From Methylorubrum salsuginis (GTDB lineage: Bacteria; Pseudomonadota; Alphaproteobacteria; Rhizobiales; Beijerinckiaceae): DNA of 64,000 nt. How positions within the stretch are numbered: position 1 is the first letter of the stretch; every line of letters starts with the position of its first letter. Under the pieces are notes generated by a model. The model had not been told where the DNA came from. It saw only the letters and a program-made list of their open reading frames with translations, and ran no database searches. Both the position numbers and the translations under genes were made by a program. The stretch is from positions 1-64,000 of the forward strand of contig NZ_FOSV01000020.1 in the NCBI RefSeq assembly GCF_900114375.1. The letters are read 5' to 3'. Of the stretch, positions 50,535-60,370 are shown one piece after another.

Positions 50535-52486
50535 TGTTTCCCTCTCCCGGCGACGCGGCATCCGTGCTGGCGCTCGCCTTCGGCATCGCGCTCGGGCTGT
50601 TCGCGCTGGCCGGCCTGCTGCGGCCGGACCGCGCCCTCGACCGCCTGCTGTTCGGCACGCTGACGGCCGCCCTGATCGCCACCTATGCCCGCTGGCGCTG
50701 GAGCGACACCCTGCCGCCGCTGACCCCGGAGGCGGGGGCGCTCTGGGCCTACCTGTTCTTCGCCGCCGAGATGGTGGCGGTGGTCTACACCCTGCTCTCC
50801 ATCGTGATCCTGCTGCGGTTCAAGGACCGCTCGACTGAAGCCGACGCGGCCCAGGCCCGCCGCGAGGCGAGCGGCGACTGGCCGGCGGTCGACATCTTCA
50901 TCTGCACCTACAACGAGCCGCGCGAGGTGGTGGAGAAGTCGATCCTGCCCGCGCTCGCCATCGATTACGGGCCCAAGACCGTCTGGGTCTGCGACGACAC
51001 CCGCCGCGACTGGCTGCGCGCCTATTGCGAGGAAGTCGGCGCTCGGTACATCACCCGACCCGACAACAAGGGTGCCAAGGCCGGCAACCTCAACAACGCC
51101 CTGCGCCACACCGCCGGGCGCACCGACGCGCCGCTGATCCTCGTGCTCGACGCGGATTTCGCGCCGCAGCCCGACATCCTCAAGCGCATGGTCGGGTTGT
51201 TCGACGACCCCAAGGCGGCGGTGGTGCAGTCGCCGCAATTCTTCTTCAACGCCGACCCGATCCAGCACAACCTCGCGGCCTCCGACAGCTGGGTCGACGA
51301 CCAGCGCATCTTCTTCGACGTGTTCCAGCCCGCCAAGGACGCCTGGGGCGCCGCCTTCTGCGTCGGCACCTCGTTCATCGTGCGCCGCGACCGGCTGGCC
51401 GAGATCGGCGGCTTCCCCGACGCCGCCATCTGCGAGGATCTCAACCTGTCGCTCGGCATGTCCCGCCGGGGCTACGCGACGCATTGGCTGAACGAGCGCC
51501 TCAGCATGGGCCTCTCGGCCGAGGGTCTGCCCGAATACATCACCCAGCGCACCCGGTGGTGCCTCGGCACGATCCAGATCGCGCTTCTGCCCGACGGCCC
51601 CTTGCGCGGTCCGGGCTACACCCCGGTCCAGCGCATCCACTTCCTGCACGGCGTGCTCAACTGGGCCTGCAAGCCCTACATCGTGCTGATGCTGCTTGCG
51701 CCGGCCATCTACTGGATCGCCGGCCTGCCGGCCTTCGAGGCGGACGTGCTGTCCTTCCTGCGCTACGGCGCGCCGCCGCTCTTCGCCCTGTGGGCCTATA
51801 GCGGCTGGGTCTCGCGCGCGCGCACCCTGCCGATCTTCATGGAGGTGACCCACGCGATCAGCGCGCTCGCCGTGACCGTGACGCTGATCCAGGCGACGAT
51901 CAGCCCGTTCGGCCGCCCGTTCAAGGTCACCGAGAAGGGCGGCGACCGCACCCAGATGCGGGTGCGCTGGCGCATGGCCGCGGCCTTCGGCGGCCTCTCC
52001 CTGCTGTCGGCCTTCAGCATCGTCTGGGCTTTCATCGCCCCGACGGCGCCCGCCGAAATCTCGGACATCGACTATTTCAACCTCGTCTGGGCCGGCGTGG
52101 CGATGGTGCTGACCTTCATCTGCTTCCTCGTCTGCTTCGAGCATCCGCGCGAGGACCTCGCGTTCCGCTACGAGGCCGACGCCCGGATCGAAGCGGGCGG
52201 AACGAGCCGCGCCTGCCGCCTCACGACGCTCGCGCCGGGGCGGGCCACCCTCGCAGAGCCCTGCGACGCGGCGACGATCGGCGGGCCGCTCGTCCTGCAC
52301 CTTCCGGGCATCGGCGCGCTCGCCGCCGCCGCGGACGGCGCCGGCCTCGCGCTCGATCCCACCCCCGAGCAGCGGCGGGCGTTGATCGTCGCCCTCTATT
52401 CCCATCCCCGCGACACCATCGCCCGGACCGCCCGCTTCATGCCCGCCGTCGGCGGGCTGCTGCGCCGGGGGTTCGGCCACGGCTGA
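50531..52486 (+). CDS. Beta-glucan/cellulose synthase-like GT2 glycosyltransferase
   Basis: A 651-residue processive family-2 glycosyltransferase. Two N-terminal helices and several C-terminal helices surround a cytoplasmic domain with the D,D,D,QxxRW set: Asp155-Asp156, DAD (207-209), Glu302-Asp303 and QRTRW (339-343). It uses a UDP-sugar to make and extrude a beta-linked polymer. After the last helix (about 555) a 95-residue tail may be a reduced PilZ domain, but the RxxxR motif for c-di-GMP is not evident. It overlaps the hydrolase gene by four bases. BgsA, CrdS and BcsA are relatives; linkage is uncertain. Confidence 0.9.
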   Translation: MMFPSPGDAASVLALAFGIALGLFALAGLLRPDRALDRLLFGTLTAALIATYARWRWSDTLPPLTPEAGALWAYLFFAAEMVAVVYTLLSIVILLRFKDRSTEADAAQARREASGDWPAVDIFICTYNEPREVVEKSILPALAIDYGPKTVWVCDDTRRDWLRAYCEEVGARYITRPDNKGAKAGNLNNALRHTAGRTDAPLILVLDADFAPQPDILKRMVGLFDDPKAAVVQSPQFFFNADPIQHNLAASDSWVDDQRIFFDVFQPAKDAWGAAFCVGTSFIVRRDRLAEIGGFPDAAICEDLNLSLGMSRRGYATHWLNERLSMGLSAEGLPEYITQRTRWCLGTIQIALLPDGPLRGPGYTPVQRIHFLHGVLNWACKPYIVLMLLAPAIYWIAGLPAFEADVLSFLRYGAPPLFALWAYSGWVSRARTLPIFMEVTHAISALAVTVTLIQATISPFGRPFKVTEKGGDRTQMRVRWRMAAAFGGLSLLSAFSIVWAFIAPTAPAEISDIDYFNLVWAGVAMVLTFICFLVCFEHPREDLAFRYEADARIEAGGTSRACRLTTLAPGRATLAEPCDAATIGGPLVLHLPGIGALAAAADGAGLALDPTPEQRRALIVALYSHPRDTIARTARFMPAVGGLLRRGFGHG

Positions 52487-52544
52487 CGCGCATCCCGATG
52501 CGCCGATCTCGGCGCGTGGCATGGGTGTGTGATAGAGGTCGAGG

Positions 52545-52742
52545 ATGCACCGTCTCCGCCGGCTGATCGATCCCGCTCTCGTCACGCTCCTCCTGTCGCT
52601 CGCCGCCGGCAGCCTCTGGCTCGGAACCCACGAGCACGACAACGATTTCGGTGCCGGCTTCTTCCTCGGGCTCATCGCGGGCGGCTCGCTCGCCTTCCTC
52701 GCCCTCGGATCCCGCCGTCCCGGCGAGGATTCCCGGCCCTGA
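52545..52742 (+). CDS. Small two-helix membrane protein
   Basis: A 65-residue protein with two hydrophobic segments (PALVTLLLSLAAGSLWLG and FFLGLIAGGSLAFLALG) joined by THEHDNDFGAG, ending in a charged tail. It lies 58 bases after the synthase on the same strand and could be part of that operon. Function unknown. Confidence 0.65.
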   Translation: MHRLRRLIDPALVTLLLSLAAGSLWLGTHEHDNDFGAGFFLGLIAGGSLAFLALGSRRPGEDSRP

Positions 52743-52889
52743 CGCGGCGCTCGCTCCGCGTGCCGCACCGGCTTTCTCCGAAGGCCGGCGGCCGCCCTCC
52801 GGGCCGATGCTCCGGCCGGGTGCGGCGTCGCGCCCTGGAACCGTAGGCCCCGCGGCCGGGCTTCCCGCTCGACCGAGAGGAGACCTCAC

Positions 52890-53342
52890 ATGCGACACAC
52901 GCACTGGGCGCTGGGCACTCTGTGCCTCGTTCTGTCGAGCCAAGCAGTCCTCGCGCAGGGCAAGCCCCTGCCACCGCCGGCCTCCGACGGGCAGCCGGTG
53001 ATGGAACTGACCATCGACAAGCGGGACGGCAAGATCGCCTGCGCCCCGGCGGAGTTGCGCCTTCCCGCCGACACCAACGCCGAACTGCGCGTCGTCAACC
53101 GAGCCGACCAGCCGGTGACACTCACCATCGACGGCCAGTTCGAGAACGGCCTCGTCCAGCACGTGGACGGCGACCAGGGCCATTCGGCGAGCGAGAAGGG
53201 CTACACGATCAAGCTGAACGGCAAGGCGACCCTCAAATTCCGGACCATGGCGGCGGGCGAACGCCCCTATGGCTGCACCGGCGTGAACAGCCAGAGCGAG
53301 CCGTTCGTCGGCAAGTACGTCCTCGTCCCGCCGGCCGGCTGA
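52890..53342 (+). CDS. Secreted cupredoxin-like protein
   Basis: A 150-residue protein with a signal peptide (LCLVLSSQAVLAQ). The mature part has the beta-sandwich pattern of cupredoxin-like domains (LPADTNAELRVVNRADQPVTLTI) but lacks a clear His-Cys-His-Met copper site; two cysteines (CAPAE, YGCTG) may form a disulfide. It resembles the N-terminal part of EfeO-like proteins only loosely. GAGAGGAG provides a good ribosome site. Function unknown. Confidence 0.75.
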   Translation: MRHTHWALGTLCLVLSSQAVLAQGKPLPPPASDGQPVMELTIDKRDGKIACAPAELRLPADTNAELRVVNRADQPVTLTIDGQFENGLVQHVDGDQGHSASEKGYTIKLNGKATLKFRTMAAGERPYGCTGVNSQSEPFVGKYVLVPPAG

Positions 53343-53354
53343 GTGCCGGTGCGC

Positions 53355-53564
53355 TCAGCCGCCGGAACGCCGGACGAATTGCGGCTTGCCGGCGGCCTGC
53401 CCGGTTTCCGAGATCAGCACATCGAGGGAGAGGCGCACGATCTCGACCGGATCGACGCCCTTGGCCCGCGCCTCCTTCTCGACCTCGGCACGCTCCGCAG
53501 GCCCCATCCCTTCGAGGATCACCCGGGCGACGGCGGGAGAGGCGTCCTTGTGGTGATGGCTCAT
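53355..53564 (-). CDS. Small conserved-looking acidic/basic helical protein
   Basis: A 69-residue protein, mostly helical (AVARVILEGMGPAERAEVEKEARAKG), starting MSHHHK, without membrane segments. It converges on the cupredoxin-like gene with a 12-base gap. Codon use fits the genome. Family and function unknown. Confidence 0.6.
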   Translation of the reverse strand: MSHHHKDASPAVARVILEGMGPAERAEVEKEARAKGVDPVEIVRLSLDVLISETGQAAGKPQFVRRSGG

Positions 53565-53809
53565 CGGGACCTCGGCGCATGCGTCCCTTCGCGGGCACGG
53601 GGCGGGTGTTAGGGCAGGGCGCTTCGCCGGGACAAGCGATTTCGCGACAAGATACTGCTTCTAATAGCAAATTAAGCGTCTCAGCCGGCCCGGGGGAGGG
53701 CCGAACCGCTCAGCGAGCGAATGCCGGTACGGGAACACCGGCAACGAGGCGGGGTTCGCCCTTCCGACCCGATCACAGGCCCGTGATCGGGCACCCCGGA
53801 GCCGCCCCG

Positions 53810-54067
53810 ATGACGCGCCTCACCCGCCTTCTGCCCTTCGCTCTCGCCGCCGGACTGTTGCTGAGCGGCGGTGCGCTCGCCCAGGAGGGCAACGCCAATG
53901 CCGGCAGCGGGCTGTCGCCGGGGGCGAGCGCCACCGGCAACGACCGCTCCGCGGGCGTCAATAACGGCAATTACCGGCGGCCCGGCGGCTATGGCGCCCG
54001 CCGCTCGCTGCGCCAGGGCTTCGGTCGCGCCCGGCGCTTCGCGCCGCATCGCCGCCGGCACCGCTGA
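53810..54067 (+). CDS. Small secreted Gly/Arg-rich protein
   Basis: An 85-residue protein with a signal peptide (LLPFALAAGLLLSGGALAQ) followed by a Gly/Asn/Ser-rich part (NANAGSGLSPGASATGNDRS) and a very basic tail with ten or more Arg/His. It is disordered by composition. It may bind nucleic acid or anionic cell surface; function unknown. A GATCAC / GTGATC inverted pair lies about 25-40 bases upstream. Confidence 0.65.
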   Translation: MTRLTRLLPFALAAGLLLSGGALAQEGNANAGSGLSPGASATGNDRSAGVNNGNYRRPGGYGARRSLRQGFGRARRFAPHRRRHR

Positions 54068-54155
54068 CCCCCGCGCGGGTGTCGCAGGGGGCAACTTCGC
54101 CTCTTCCCGGAGCGTTGCCGCGCGACGCAGACGGGAAGGGGTCGTAAATCAGGCC

Positions 54156-55994
54156 GTGACGGACAGACCCATCGCCGACTACGCCGTGATCGGCGATACC
54201 TGCACCACCGCCCTCATCGCCCGCGACGGCTCCCTCGACTGGCTGTGCTGGCCCCGCCATGACGGGCCGGCGGTGTTCCTGGCGCTGCTCGACGCCGACA
54301 GGGGCGGCGCCTGCCGTCTCGCCCTCGACGGCGTGATCGGGACCGAGCGCCGCTACCGCCCCGGCACCAACATCCTCGAGACGGTCTTCGCGACCGAGAC
54401 CGGCCGGGTGCGGCTCACCGACTTCATGCCGCTCGTCCGCCGCGAGCCGGTGCCGGAGGAGGGGCCGGACGGTCGGCCCGAGGCCCGCGTGGTGCGCCGC
54501 CTCGCCTGCGAGGCCGGCACCGTCGCCGGCCGCTGGATCGTCCGGCCGACCTTCGACTATGCCCGCGTCGCCACTACGGCCGAGGCCGGACCCGACGGCA
54601 CGGTGCTGTTTCGCGGCGGCGGTGACGCCATGCGGGCCACCGCGACCGTACCGCTCGATGTCCGTGAGGGGACGGCCGAGGCCGCGTTCCGGCTGGAGGC
54701 CGGGGAGGGGGCCGACCTCGTCCTCGCCCATGGGGCGGAGGGCGATGCGGGGCTCGGCCAGACCGAGGCGTGGCTCCGGGCGACGGAAGCATACTGGCAG
54801 GAATGGTCGGGCCGCTGCACTTATCGCGGGCCCTACCGCGAGACCGTGTTGCGCAGCGCGCTCACCCTCAAGCTCCTGACCCACGCGCCCTCCGGCGGCA
54901 TCGTCGCCGCCGCGACCATGGGCCTGCCCGAGGCGGTGCCGGGCAACCGCAACTACGATTACCGCTATGTCTGGATGCGGGATGCGAGCTTCACCGTGAC
55001 CGCCTTCGTCAATCTCGGCTACGACCGCGAGGCCGCCGAGTTCCTGCGCTTCCTGCGCAACGCCGACCCGAGCCGCGGCCGCCATCTCCAGCTGATGTAC
55101 GCCCTCGAAGGGCCGATGCCGGACGAAACCATCCTCGACCATCTGCGCGGCTGGCGCGGAACCGCGCCCGTGCGCCTCGGCAACGCGGCGAGCGACCAGC
55201 GCCAATTCGACATCTACGGCGAGTTTCTGGTGGCGCTCCACCACTACCTCGAAGCCGTCGAATTCGACCCGCCGGTAAAGGTCAACGACCACCTGCCCGA
55301 GGCGCTGGCGCATCTGACCGGCCACATCATCGCGCGCCGCCGCGAGCCCGACCACGGCATCTGGGAGCTGCGGGGCGACATGCGCCAGATCCTGCACACC
55401 AAGGCGATGCTCTGGGTCGGGCTCGATTGCGCGGCGCAGATCGCCCGCTCCGATCCCGAGCACCGCCTCGCCCCGCCGGAAAAGATCGCCGAGTGGGAGC
55501 GGGCGGCGGCGGAGATCCGCGCCGAGTACCACGCCGAGGGCTGGAACGAGGCGGTCGGCGCCTACACCATGGATTACGGCTCGCCCGACCTCGACGCGGC
55601 CGTGCTGCGCGCGGTGCTGTTTCGCGCCTTCGACGCGCGCTCGCCGCGCGTCGCCGCCACCCTGGCGCGGATCGAGGACGCCTTGGGGGCGGGCGACCTG
55701 CTCTACCGCTACCGCCTCGACGACGGGTTGGAGGGCGAAGAGGCGACCTTCACGGCCTGCGCCTTCTGGCGCGTCGGCTGCCTCGCGCTGGCCGACCGGG
55801 GGGCGGAGGCGACCGCCCTGTTCGAGCGTCTCATCGCCCGCGGCAACGATCTCGGCCTGTTCGCGGAGGAGATCGACGCCGAGACCGGCGAGCAGCGGGG
55901 CAACGTCCCGCAGGGCTTCACCCATATGGCGATCATCAACCACGCGGTGCGGCTGGCACAGATGGACGGACACTCGCCCGCGGACGCCGAATAG
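54156..55994 (+). CDS. GH15 family glucoamylase/trehalase-like enzyme
   Basis: A 612-residue glycoside hydrolase with an N-terminal beta-sandwich (about 1-230) and an (alpha/alpha)6 barrel. IADYAVIGDTCTTALIARDGSLDWLCWPRHD and NRNYDYRYVWMRDASFT are hallmarks of the bacterial GH15 group, whose members hydrolyse alpha-glucosides such as trehalose, isomaltose or maltooligosaccharides. No signal peptide is present. Start GTG 54156 is the only reasonable one. Neighbours give no substrate clue; osmolyte (trehalose) turnover is plausible. Confidence 0.88.
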   Translation: MTDRPIADYAVIGDTCTTALIARDGSLDWLCWPRHDGPAVFLALLDADRGGACRLALDGVIGTERRYRPGTNILETVFATETGRVRLTDFMPLVRREPVPEEGPDGRPEARVVRRLACEAGTVAGRWIVRPTFDYARVATTAEAGPDGTVLFRGGGDAMRATATVPLDVREGTAEAAFRLEAGEGADLVLAHGAEGDAGLGQTEAWLRATEAYWQEWSGRCTYRGPYRETVLRSALTLKLLTHAPSGGIVAAATMGLPEAVPGNRNYDYRYVWMRDASFTVTAFVNLGYDREAAEFLRFLRNADPSRGRHLQLMYALEGPMPDETILDHLRGWRGTAPVRLGNAASDQRQFDIYGEFLVALHHYLEAVEFDPPVKVNDHLPEALAHLTGHIIARRREPDHGIWELRGDMRQILHTKAMLWVGLDCAAQIARSDPEHRLAPPEKIAEWERAAAEIRAEYHAEGWNEAVGAYTMDYGSPDLDAAVLRAVLFRAFDARSPRVAATLARIEDALGAGDLLYRYRLDDGLEGEEATFTACAFWRVGCLALADRGAEATALFERLIARGNDLGLFAEEIDAETGEQRGNVPQGFTHMAIINHAVRLAQMDGHSPADAE

Positions 55995-56104
55995 CGAAAG
56001 GACCGCTTCGCGGGGTCGCGGGGCGGGCCGGCTCCCGTCAACGGCACGGCTCTGCTAACCTTGCGCCGACCGGCCGAGGCGTCGGGGCCATTTTTGAAAA
56101 AACC

Positions 56105-58216
56105 ATGCTCCGCCTCCTCCTTCTGGTCCTGTTCCTCGCCGCCCCCGGCCTCGCCGCGGCGCAGCTGGGTAAGGCCCCGAAGGATCTCGTGCGGGCGCGC
56201 CTCGTATCGGAGGCGGCGACGCTGGCCCCCGGCCGCACGGTGACGCTCGGCCTCCACATGGCGATGAAGCCGGGCTGGCACGTCTACTGGCGCAATCCCG
56301 GCGATTCCGGCCTGCCGCCGGAGATGGCGTGGCGTCTGCCCGAGGGCTTTTCCGTCGGGCCGACGCAATGGCCGGCACCGGAGCGCATCCCGGTCCAGAC
56401 CCTGATGAATTTCGGCTACGAGGGCGAGGTCACCCTGCTCGTACCGCTGCGCGTGCCCGAGACGCTGCCGGCCGGCGGCACCGTGCCCCTGTCCGGCACC
56501 CTGTCCTACCTCGTCTGCGAGGAGATCTGCATTCCGGGCTCGGCCGAACTCGCCCTCGACCTGCCCGTCGGCACCACGACAGAGCCCGATCCGGCCCAGG
56601 CGCGCCTGTTCACCGAGGCCCGCGCGGCCTTGCCCGAAGCGGCTCCGTTCCCGATCCGCGCGACCCGCGAGGGCGAGAACTTTTCCCTGCACCTCGAGCG
56701 GCCGTCCGGCGCGCCCGCGCTCACGAACGCGGCCTTCTTCCCCTACGCGGAAAGCGCCCTCGACAACGCCGCCGAGCAGATTTTTGCGAGTGGGGAGGGC
56801 GGGGCGCAGCGCCTCGTCCTGAAACCCGGCGACTCAAAAATCGCGCCGGAGGCGCTGGGGGGCGTCCTCACCTTCGACGAGGCCGGCACCCGCAAGGCCT
56901 ACGCCGTCGGCCCCGAGCCGGAAGCCGCCCCGGCGGCGACCGCCCCTGTGCCGGCGCCGACGCCCGCTCCGGCTGCAGACTCCGAAAACCTGACGCTGTG
57001 GAGCGCCGCCGGCCTCGCCCTGCTCGGCGGGCTGGTTCTCAACCTGATGCCCTGCGTCTTCCCCGTGCTGTCGATCAAGGTGCTGAGCCTCGTGAAACAG
57101 GCCGGCGAGGCGCGGGCGCGGGTGCGCCTGCATGGGCTGGCCTATACCGCGGGTGTGCTGGCGAGCTTCTTGGGATTGGCCGGACTGCTGATTGCCCTCA
57201 AGGCAGGAGGCGCCGGGATCGGCTGGGGGTTCCAGCTTCAGTCGCCCGTCGTCGTGGCTTTGCTGGCCTACGGGCTGTTCGCCGTGGGCCTCAGCCTATC
57301 GGGCGTCGTGCATGTCGGCGGGCGGCTCGCCGGGCTCGGCGACGGGCTGACCCGGCGCGCGGGCTATCAAGGCTCGTTCTTCACCGGCGTGCTGGCGACG
57401 CTGGTGGCCACCCCCTGCACGGCGCCGTTCATGGGCGCGGCGGTGGGGTTCGCGCTGACCCAAGGCGCCGGCGTCGGCCTGCTGATCTTCGCCTGCCTCG
57501 GCCTCGGCCTCGCCCTACCGTTCCTGGCGCTCACGGCGTTTCCCGGCACGTTGAGCCTGCTGCCGCGGCCCGGCGCCTGGATGGAGACCGTGAAGGGCGC
57601 GCTCGCCTTCCCGGTCTACGCCACCGCGGCGTGGCTGATCTGGGTGCTTGCGCAGCAGGTCGGGCCGGACGGGCTGCTCGGCGCGCTCGGCGGCCTCGTG
57701 CTCGTCGGTTTTTCGGCGTGGGCTTGGGAGCGAGCGCGCGATGCGAAAAAGCTCGGCACCGGGCTCGGACGGGTGGCGGCGGCGCTGGCGCTCGTCGGCG
57801 CGCTCGCGCTCGCCGCCGCCCTCGACGGTCAGAGGGCGGGCGCCGCGGGCGTGCGGCTCGCCGGCAGCGAGGAGCCGTTCACGCAAGCCCGCCTCGACGC
57901 ACTGCGGGCGGAGGGGCGCACGGTGTTCGTGGACATGACGGCGGCGTGGTGCATCACCTGTCAGGTCAACGAGCGCACGGTGCTCAACCGCGAGGCGGTG
58001 CAGGCGGCGTTCAAGGCCGGCTCGGTCGCCTATCTCAAGGGCGACTGGACCAACCAGAATCCGGAGATCACGCGGCTGCTGGAGAACCACGGCCGCTCCG
58101 GCGTACCGCTCTACCTCGTCTATCGGGGCAAGGGCGAGGCGCGGGTGCTGCCGCAGATCCTGACCGAGGCGGTCGTGCTCGACGCGGTCAAATCCGAAAA
58201 GCTCGCGGCGCGCTGA
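56105..58216 (+). CDS. dsbD: Thiol:disulfide interchange protein DsbD/ScsB type
   Basis: Transfers electrons from cytoplasmic thioredoxin across the membrane to periplasmic partners. Of 703 residues, 1-19 are a signal peptide, about 30-290 a periplasmic domain with Cys138 and Cys142, about 300-570 a helical domain with Cys317 (NLMPCVFP) and Cys438 (TPCTAPF), and about 590-703 a C-terminal thioredoxin fold with WCITC (Cys616/Cys619). The long first domain matches ScsB-like versions. A Pro/Ala linker (about 270-295) precedes the membrane part. No ribosome site is obvious. Confidence 0.9.
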   Translation: MLRLLLLVLFLAAPGLAAAQLGKAPKDLVRARLVSEAATLAPGRTVTLGLHMAMKPGWHVYWRNPGDSGLPPEMAWRLPEGFSVGPTQWPAPERIPVQTLMNFGYEGEVTLLVPLRVPETLPAGGTVPLSGTLSYLVCEEICIPGSAELALDLPVGTTTEPDPAQARLFTEARAALPEAAPFPIRATREGENFSLHLERPSGAPALTNAAFFPYAESALDNAAEQIFASGEGGAQRLVLKPGDSKIAPEALGGVLTFDEAGTRKAYAVGPEPEAAPAATAPVPAPTPAPAADSENLTLWSAAGLALLGGLVLNLMPCVFPVLSIKVLSLVKQAGEARARVRLHGLAYTAGVLASFLGLAGLLIALKAGGAGIGWGFQLQSPVVVALLAYGLFAVGLSLSGVVHVGGRLAGLGDGLTRRAGYQGSFFTGVLATLVATPCTAPFMGAAVGFALTQGAGVGLLIFACLGLGLALPFLALTAFPGTLSLLPRPGAWMETVKGALAFPVYATAAWLIWVLAQQVGPDGLLGALGGLVLVGFSAWAWERARDAKKLGTGLGRVAAALALVGALALAAALDGQRAGAAGVRLAGSEEPFTQARLDALRAEGRTVFVDMTAAWCITCQVNERTVLNREAVQAAFKAGSVAYLKGDWTNQNPEITRLLENHGRSGVPLYLVYRGKGEARVLPQILTEAVVLDAVKSEKLAAR

Positions 58217-60217
58217 TCAGTCGGTCCGGCCGGGATCGGCAGCGATCACCCGGAAGAACACCGCGAGGCCGACGAGGAACACGACAAGCCCGAGTCCCGT
58301 AGCGTAGGGTTCGAAGCCCGGCCCGACGAGGGCGAGCGCCGCGCTGCGCCCCGCCAGCGTGTCGCCGGCAGCCAGCACCACGCCCACGAAACTCTCGCCG
58401 ACGAGGAAGCCGGAGGCGAGCAGCACGCCGCGGCGGCGGGCGCCGTCGACCGCGCTCGCCTCGTCCTCCTCGCCGCGCGGGCGGACGTTGGCCCGCAGCC
58501 GCCGCTCGGCGATCCAGGCCAGCACGCCGCCGATGGCGATGGTCATCTCCACGGCGAGCGGCAGGTACATGCCGATCCCGACCGTCAGCGCCGGAAAGGT
58601 CAGCCCGCGCTTGCGCAGCCGGGTCTCGACCGCGACGAGCACGGCGCCCAGCCCCGCGCCGATCAGCACCATGGTCCAGGGAAGCGTCCGGTGGACGATG
58701 CCGTTCGCGATCTGCGAGGTCAGCGCGGCTTGCGGCGCCGGCATCGCGTTGGCCGCATCCATGCCCTCGCGGGGCAGGGCGCCGACGAAGCCGTAGGCCT
58801 CGTAGAGCAGCGACAGCAGCGGCCCGATCACCGCCGCGCCGACGAGCACGCCCGCGATCAGCGCCACCTGCTGGCACCAGGGCGTCGCCCCGACGATGCG
58901 CCCCGTCTTGAGATCCTGCAAATTGTCGTTGGCGATGGAGGCGGTGGTCACGATCACCGAGGCGACGAGGAGGGCTGCCGCGATGACGAAGCGGTCGCCT
59001 TCGGGCCCGGCCGAGGTGCCGATGAGGAGCGGCAGCAGCACGGCGGCCGCCATGGTGGTGAGGATGCCGATCCCCGAGATCGGGCTCGACGAGGAGCCGA
59101 GCAGGCCCGCGAGATAGCCGCAGGTCGCGGCCATCAGGAAGCCGAACACGACCGCGAACACGGTGAGCGTCGCGACCATCACGATGTGCAGGCGCCCGAG
59201 TTCGGCGCTGCCCGAAAACATCCAGAACAGGCCGGCGAGCGGCACGGCGAGCGCCAGCGCCGCCCCGAAGACCCAGGTGATCGGCAGGTCGCGCTCTTCC
59301 CGAGGCTGATCCTTCCCCGGCATCCCCGAGCCGCTGCCGCGGGCCGAGGCCAGGGCCGCGCGCACGCTCGACAGGATGGGCTTGGCCAGCGAGCCCACGG
59401 TCCAGAGCCCACCGACCGCGATGATGCCGGCCCCGATCAGGCGCACCTGATCCGACCACACCGCCTGCGCCATCTCGGACGCGCTGGCGCCTTCGCCCTG
59501 CCCGAGATAGGTCAGGAGCGGCACGGCGATGCCCCAGGCGATGACGACGCCGGTCAGCAGCGCGAGGCAGGCGCCGATGCCGACGAGGTAGCCGACGCCG
59601 ACCAGCGCCAGCGAGAACCCGGTGCCGAGCCGGAACGCCGCGCCACCGAACGCGACCGCCCCGTGCAGCCCCTCGCCGAGCACGCGAAACCCGGTGGTGG
59701 CGAGCCCGATGATCCCGGCCGCAGCCGCCGCGGTCAGCAGGTCGCGAAGACCCTTGGCCCCGGCCTCGCCCTGGCCGGTGCGCAGCACTTCCGCCGCAGC
59801 GACCCCTTCGGGGTAGGGCAGGTGCTCGCCCGAGACGAGCGCGCGGCGCAGCGGGATCGAGAAGGCGACGCCGAGCAGCCCGCCGATGCCGCAGACCGCG
59901 GTCGTCTGCCAGAACGGGAAGCCGTGCCAATGCCCGATCAGCACGAGGCCGGGCAGGATCAGGATGACGTTGCAGAGCGTGCCTGCGGCCGAGGCCTGGG
60001 TCTGGACGATGTTGTTCTCGAGAATCCCCGAGCCGCCGAGCAGCCTCAGGCCGCCCATGGCGATCATCGCCGCGGGGATCGAGGACGAGAACGTCATCCC
60101 GGTCTTGAGGCCCATATAGACGTTGGCCGCCATGAACACGACGGTGATGGCCGCCCCGAGCAGCAGCCCGCGCAGCGTGATCTCGACATGCCGCGAGGGC
60201 GGGCTGGGCGCGTGCAT
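58217..60217 (-). CDS. OPT-family oligopeptide/metal-chelate transporter
   Basis: A 666-residue membrane protein with about 16 helices. EITLRGLLLGAAITVVFMAANVYMGLKTGMTFSSSIPAAMIA is the standard OPT opening and LPYPEGVAAAEVL a conserved loop. The family imports short peptides or metal chelates by proton symport. Its stop codon abuts the convergent dsbD stop with no intervening base, forming TGATCA. A role in peptide or metal-ligand uptake is inferred only from family. Confidence 0.9.
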   Translation of the reverse strand: MHAPSPPSRHVEITLRGLLLGAAITVVFMAANVYMGLKTGMTFSSSIPAAMIAMGGLRLLGGSGILENNIVQTQASAAGTLCNVILILPGLVLIGHWHGFPFWQTTAVCGIGGLLGVAFSIPLRRALVSGEHLPYPEGVAAAEVLRTGQGEAGAKGLRDLLTAAAAAGIIGLATTGFRVLGEGLHGAVAFGGAAFRLGTGFSLALVGVGYLVGIGACLALLTGVVIAWGIAVPLLTYLGQGEGASASEMAQAVWSDQVRLIGAGIIAVGGLWTVGSLAKPILSSVRAALASARGSGSGMPGKDQPREERDLPITWVFGAALALAVPLAGLFWMFSGSAELGRLHIVMVATLTVFAVVFGFLMAATCGYLAGLLGSSSSPISGIGILTTMAAAVLLPLLIGTSAGPEGDRFVIAAALLVASVIVTTASIANDNLQDLKTGRIVGATPWCQQVALIAGVLVGAAVIGPLLSLLYEAYGFVGALPREGMDAANAMPAPQAALTSQIANGIVHRTLPWTMVLIGAGLGAVLVAVETRLRKRGLTFPALTVGIGMYLPLAVEMTIAIGGVLAWIAERRLRANVRPRGEEDEASAVDGARRRGVLLASGFLVGESFVGVVLAAGDTLAGRSAALALVGPGFEPYATGLGLVVFLVGLAVFFRVIAADPGRTD

Positions 60218-60370
60218 GGCGGATTCCCGGAGAGAGCGCGCTCCGGTGCGGCGCGCTCCTCAGCGGGAAACTTTACGGGTCCGGCGGTCTTTCCCTGCCG
60301 CGGCAAAGGACGCCGCGCCACCCGGAGACGCCGTTCGTGCCGATGCCCCGCCGCCGGATGACCCGCTGAC

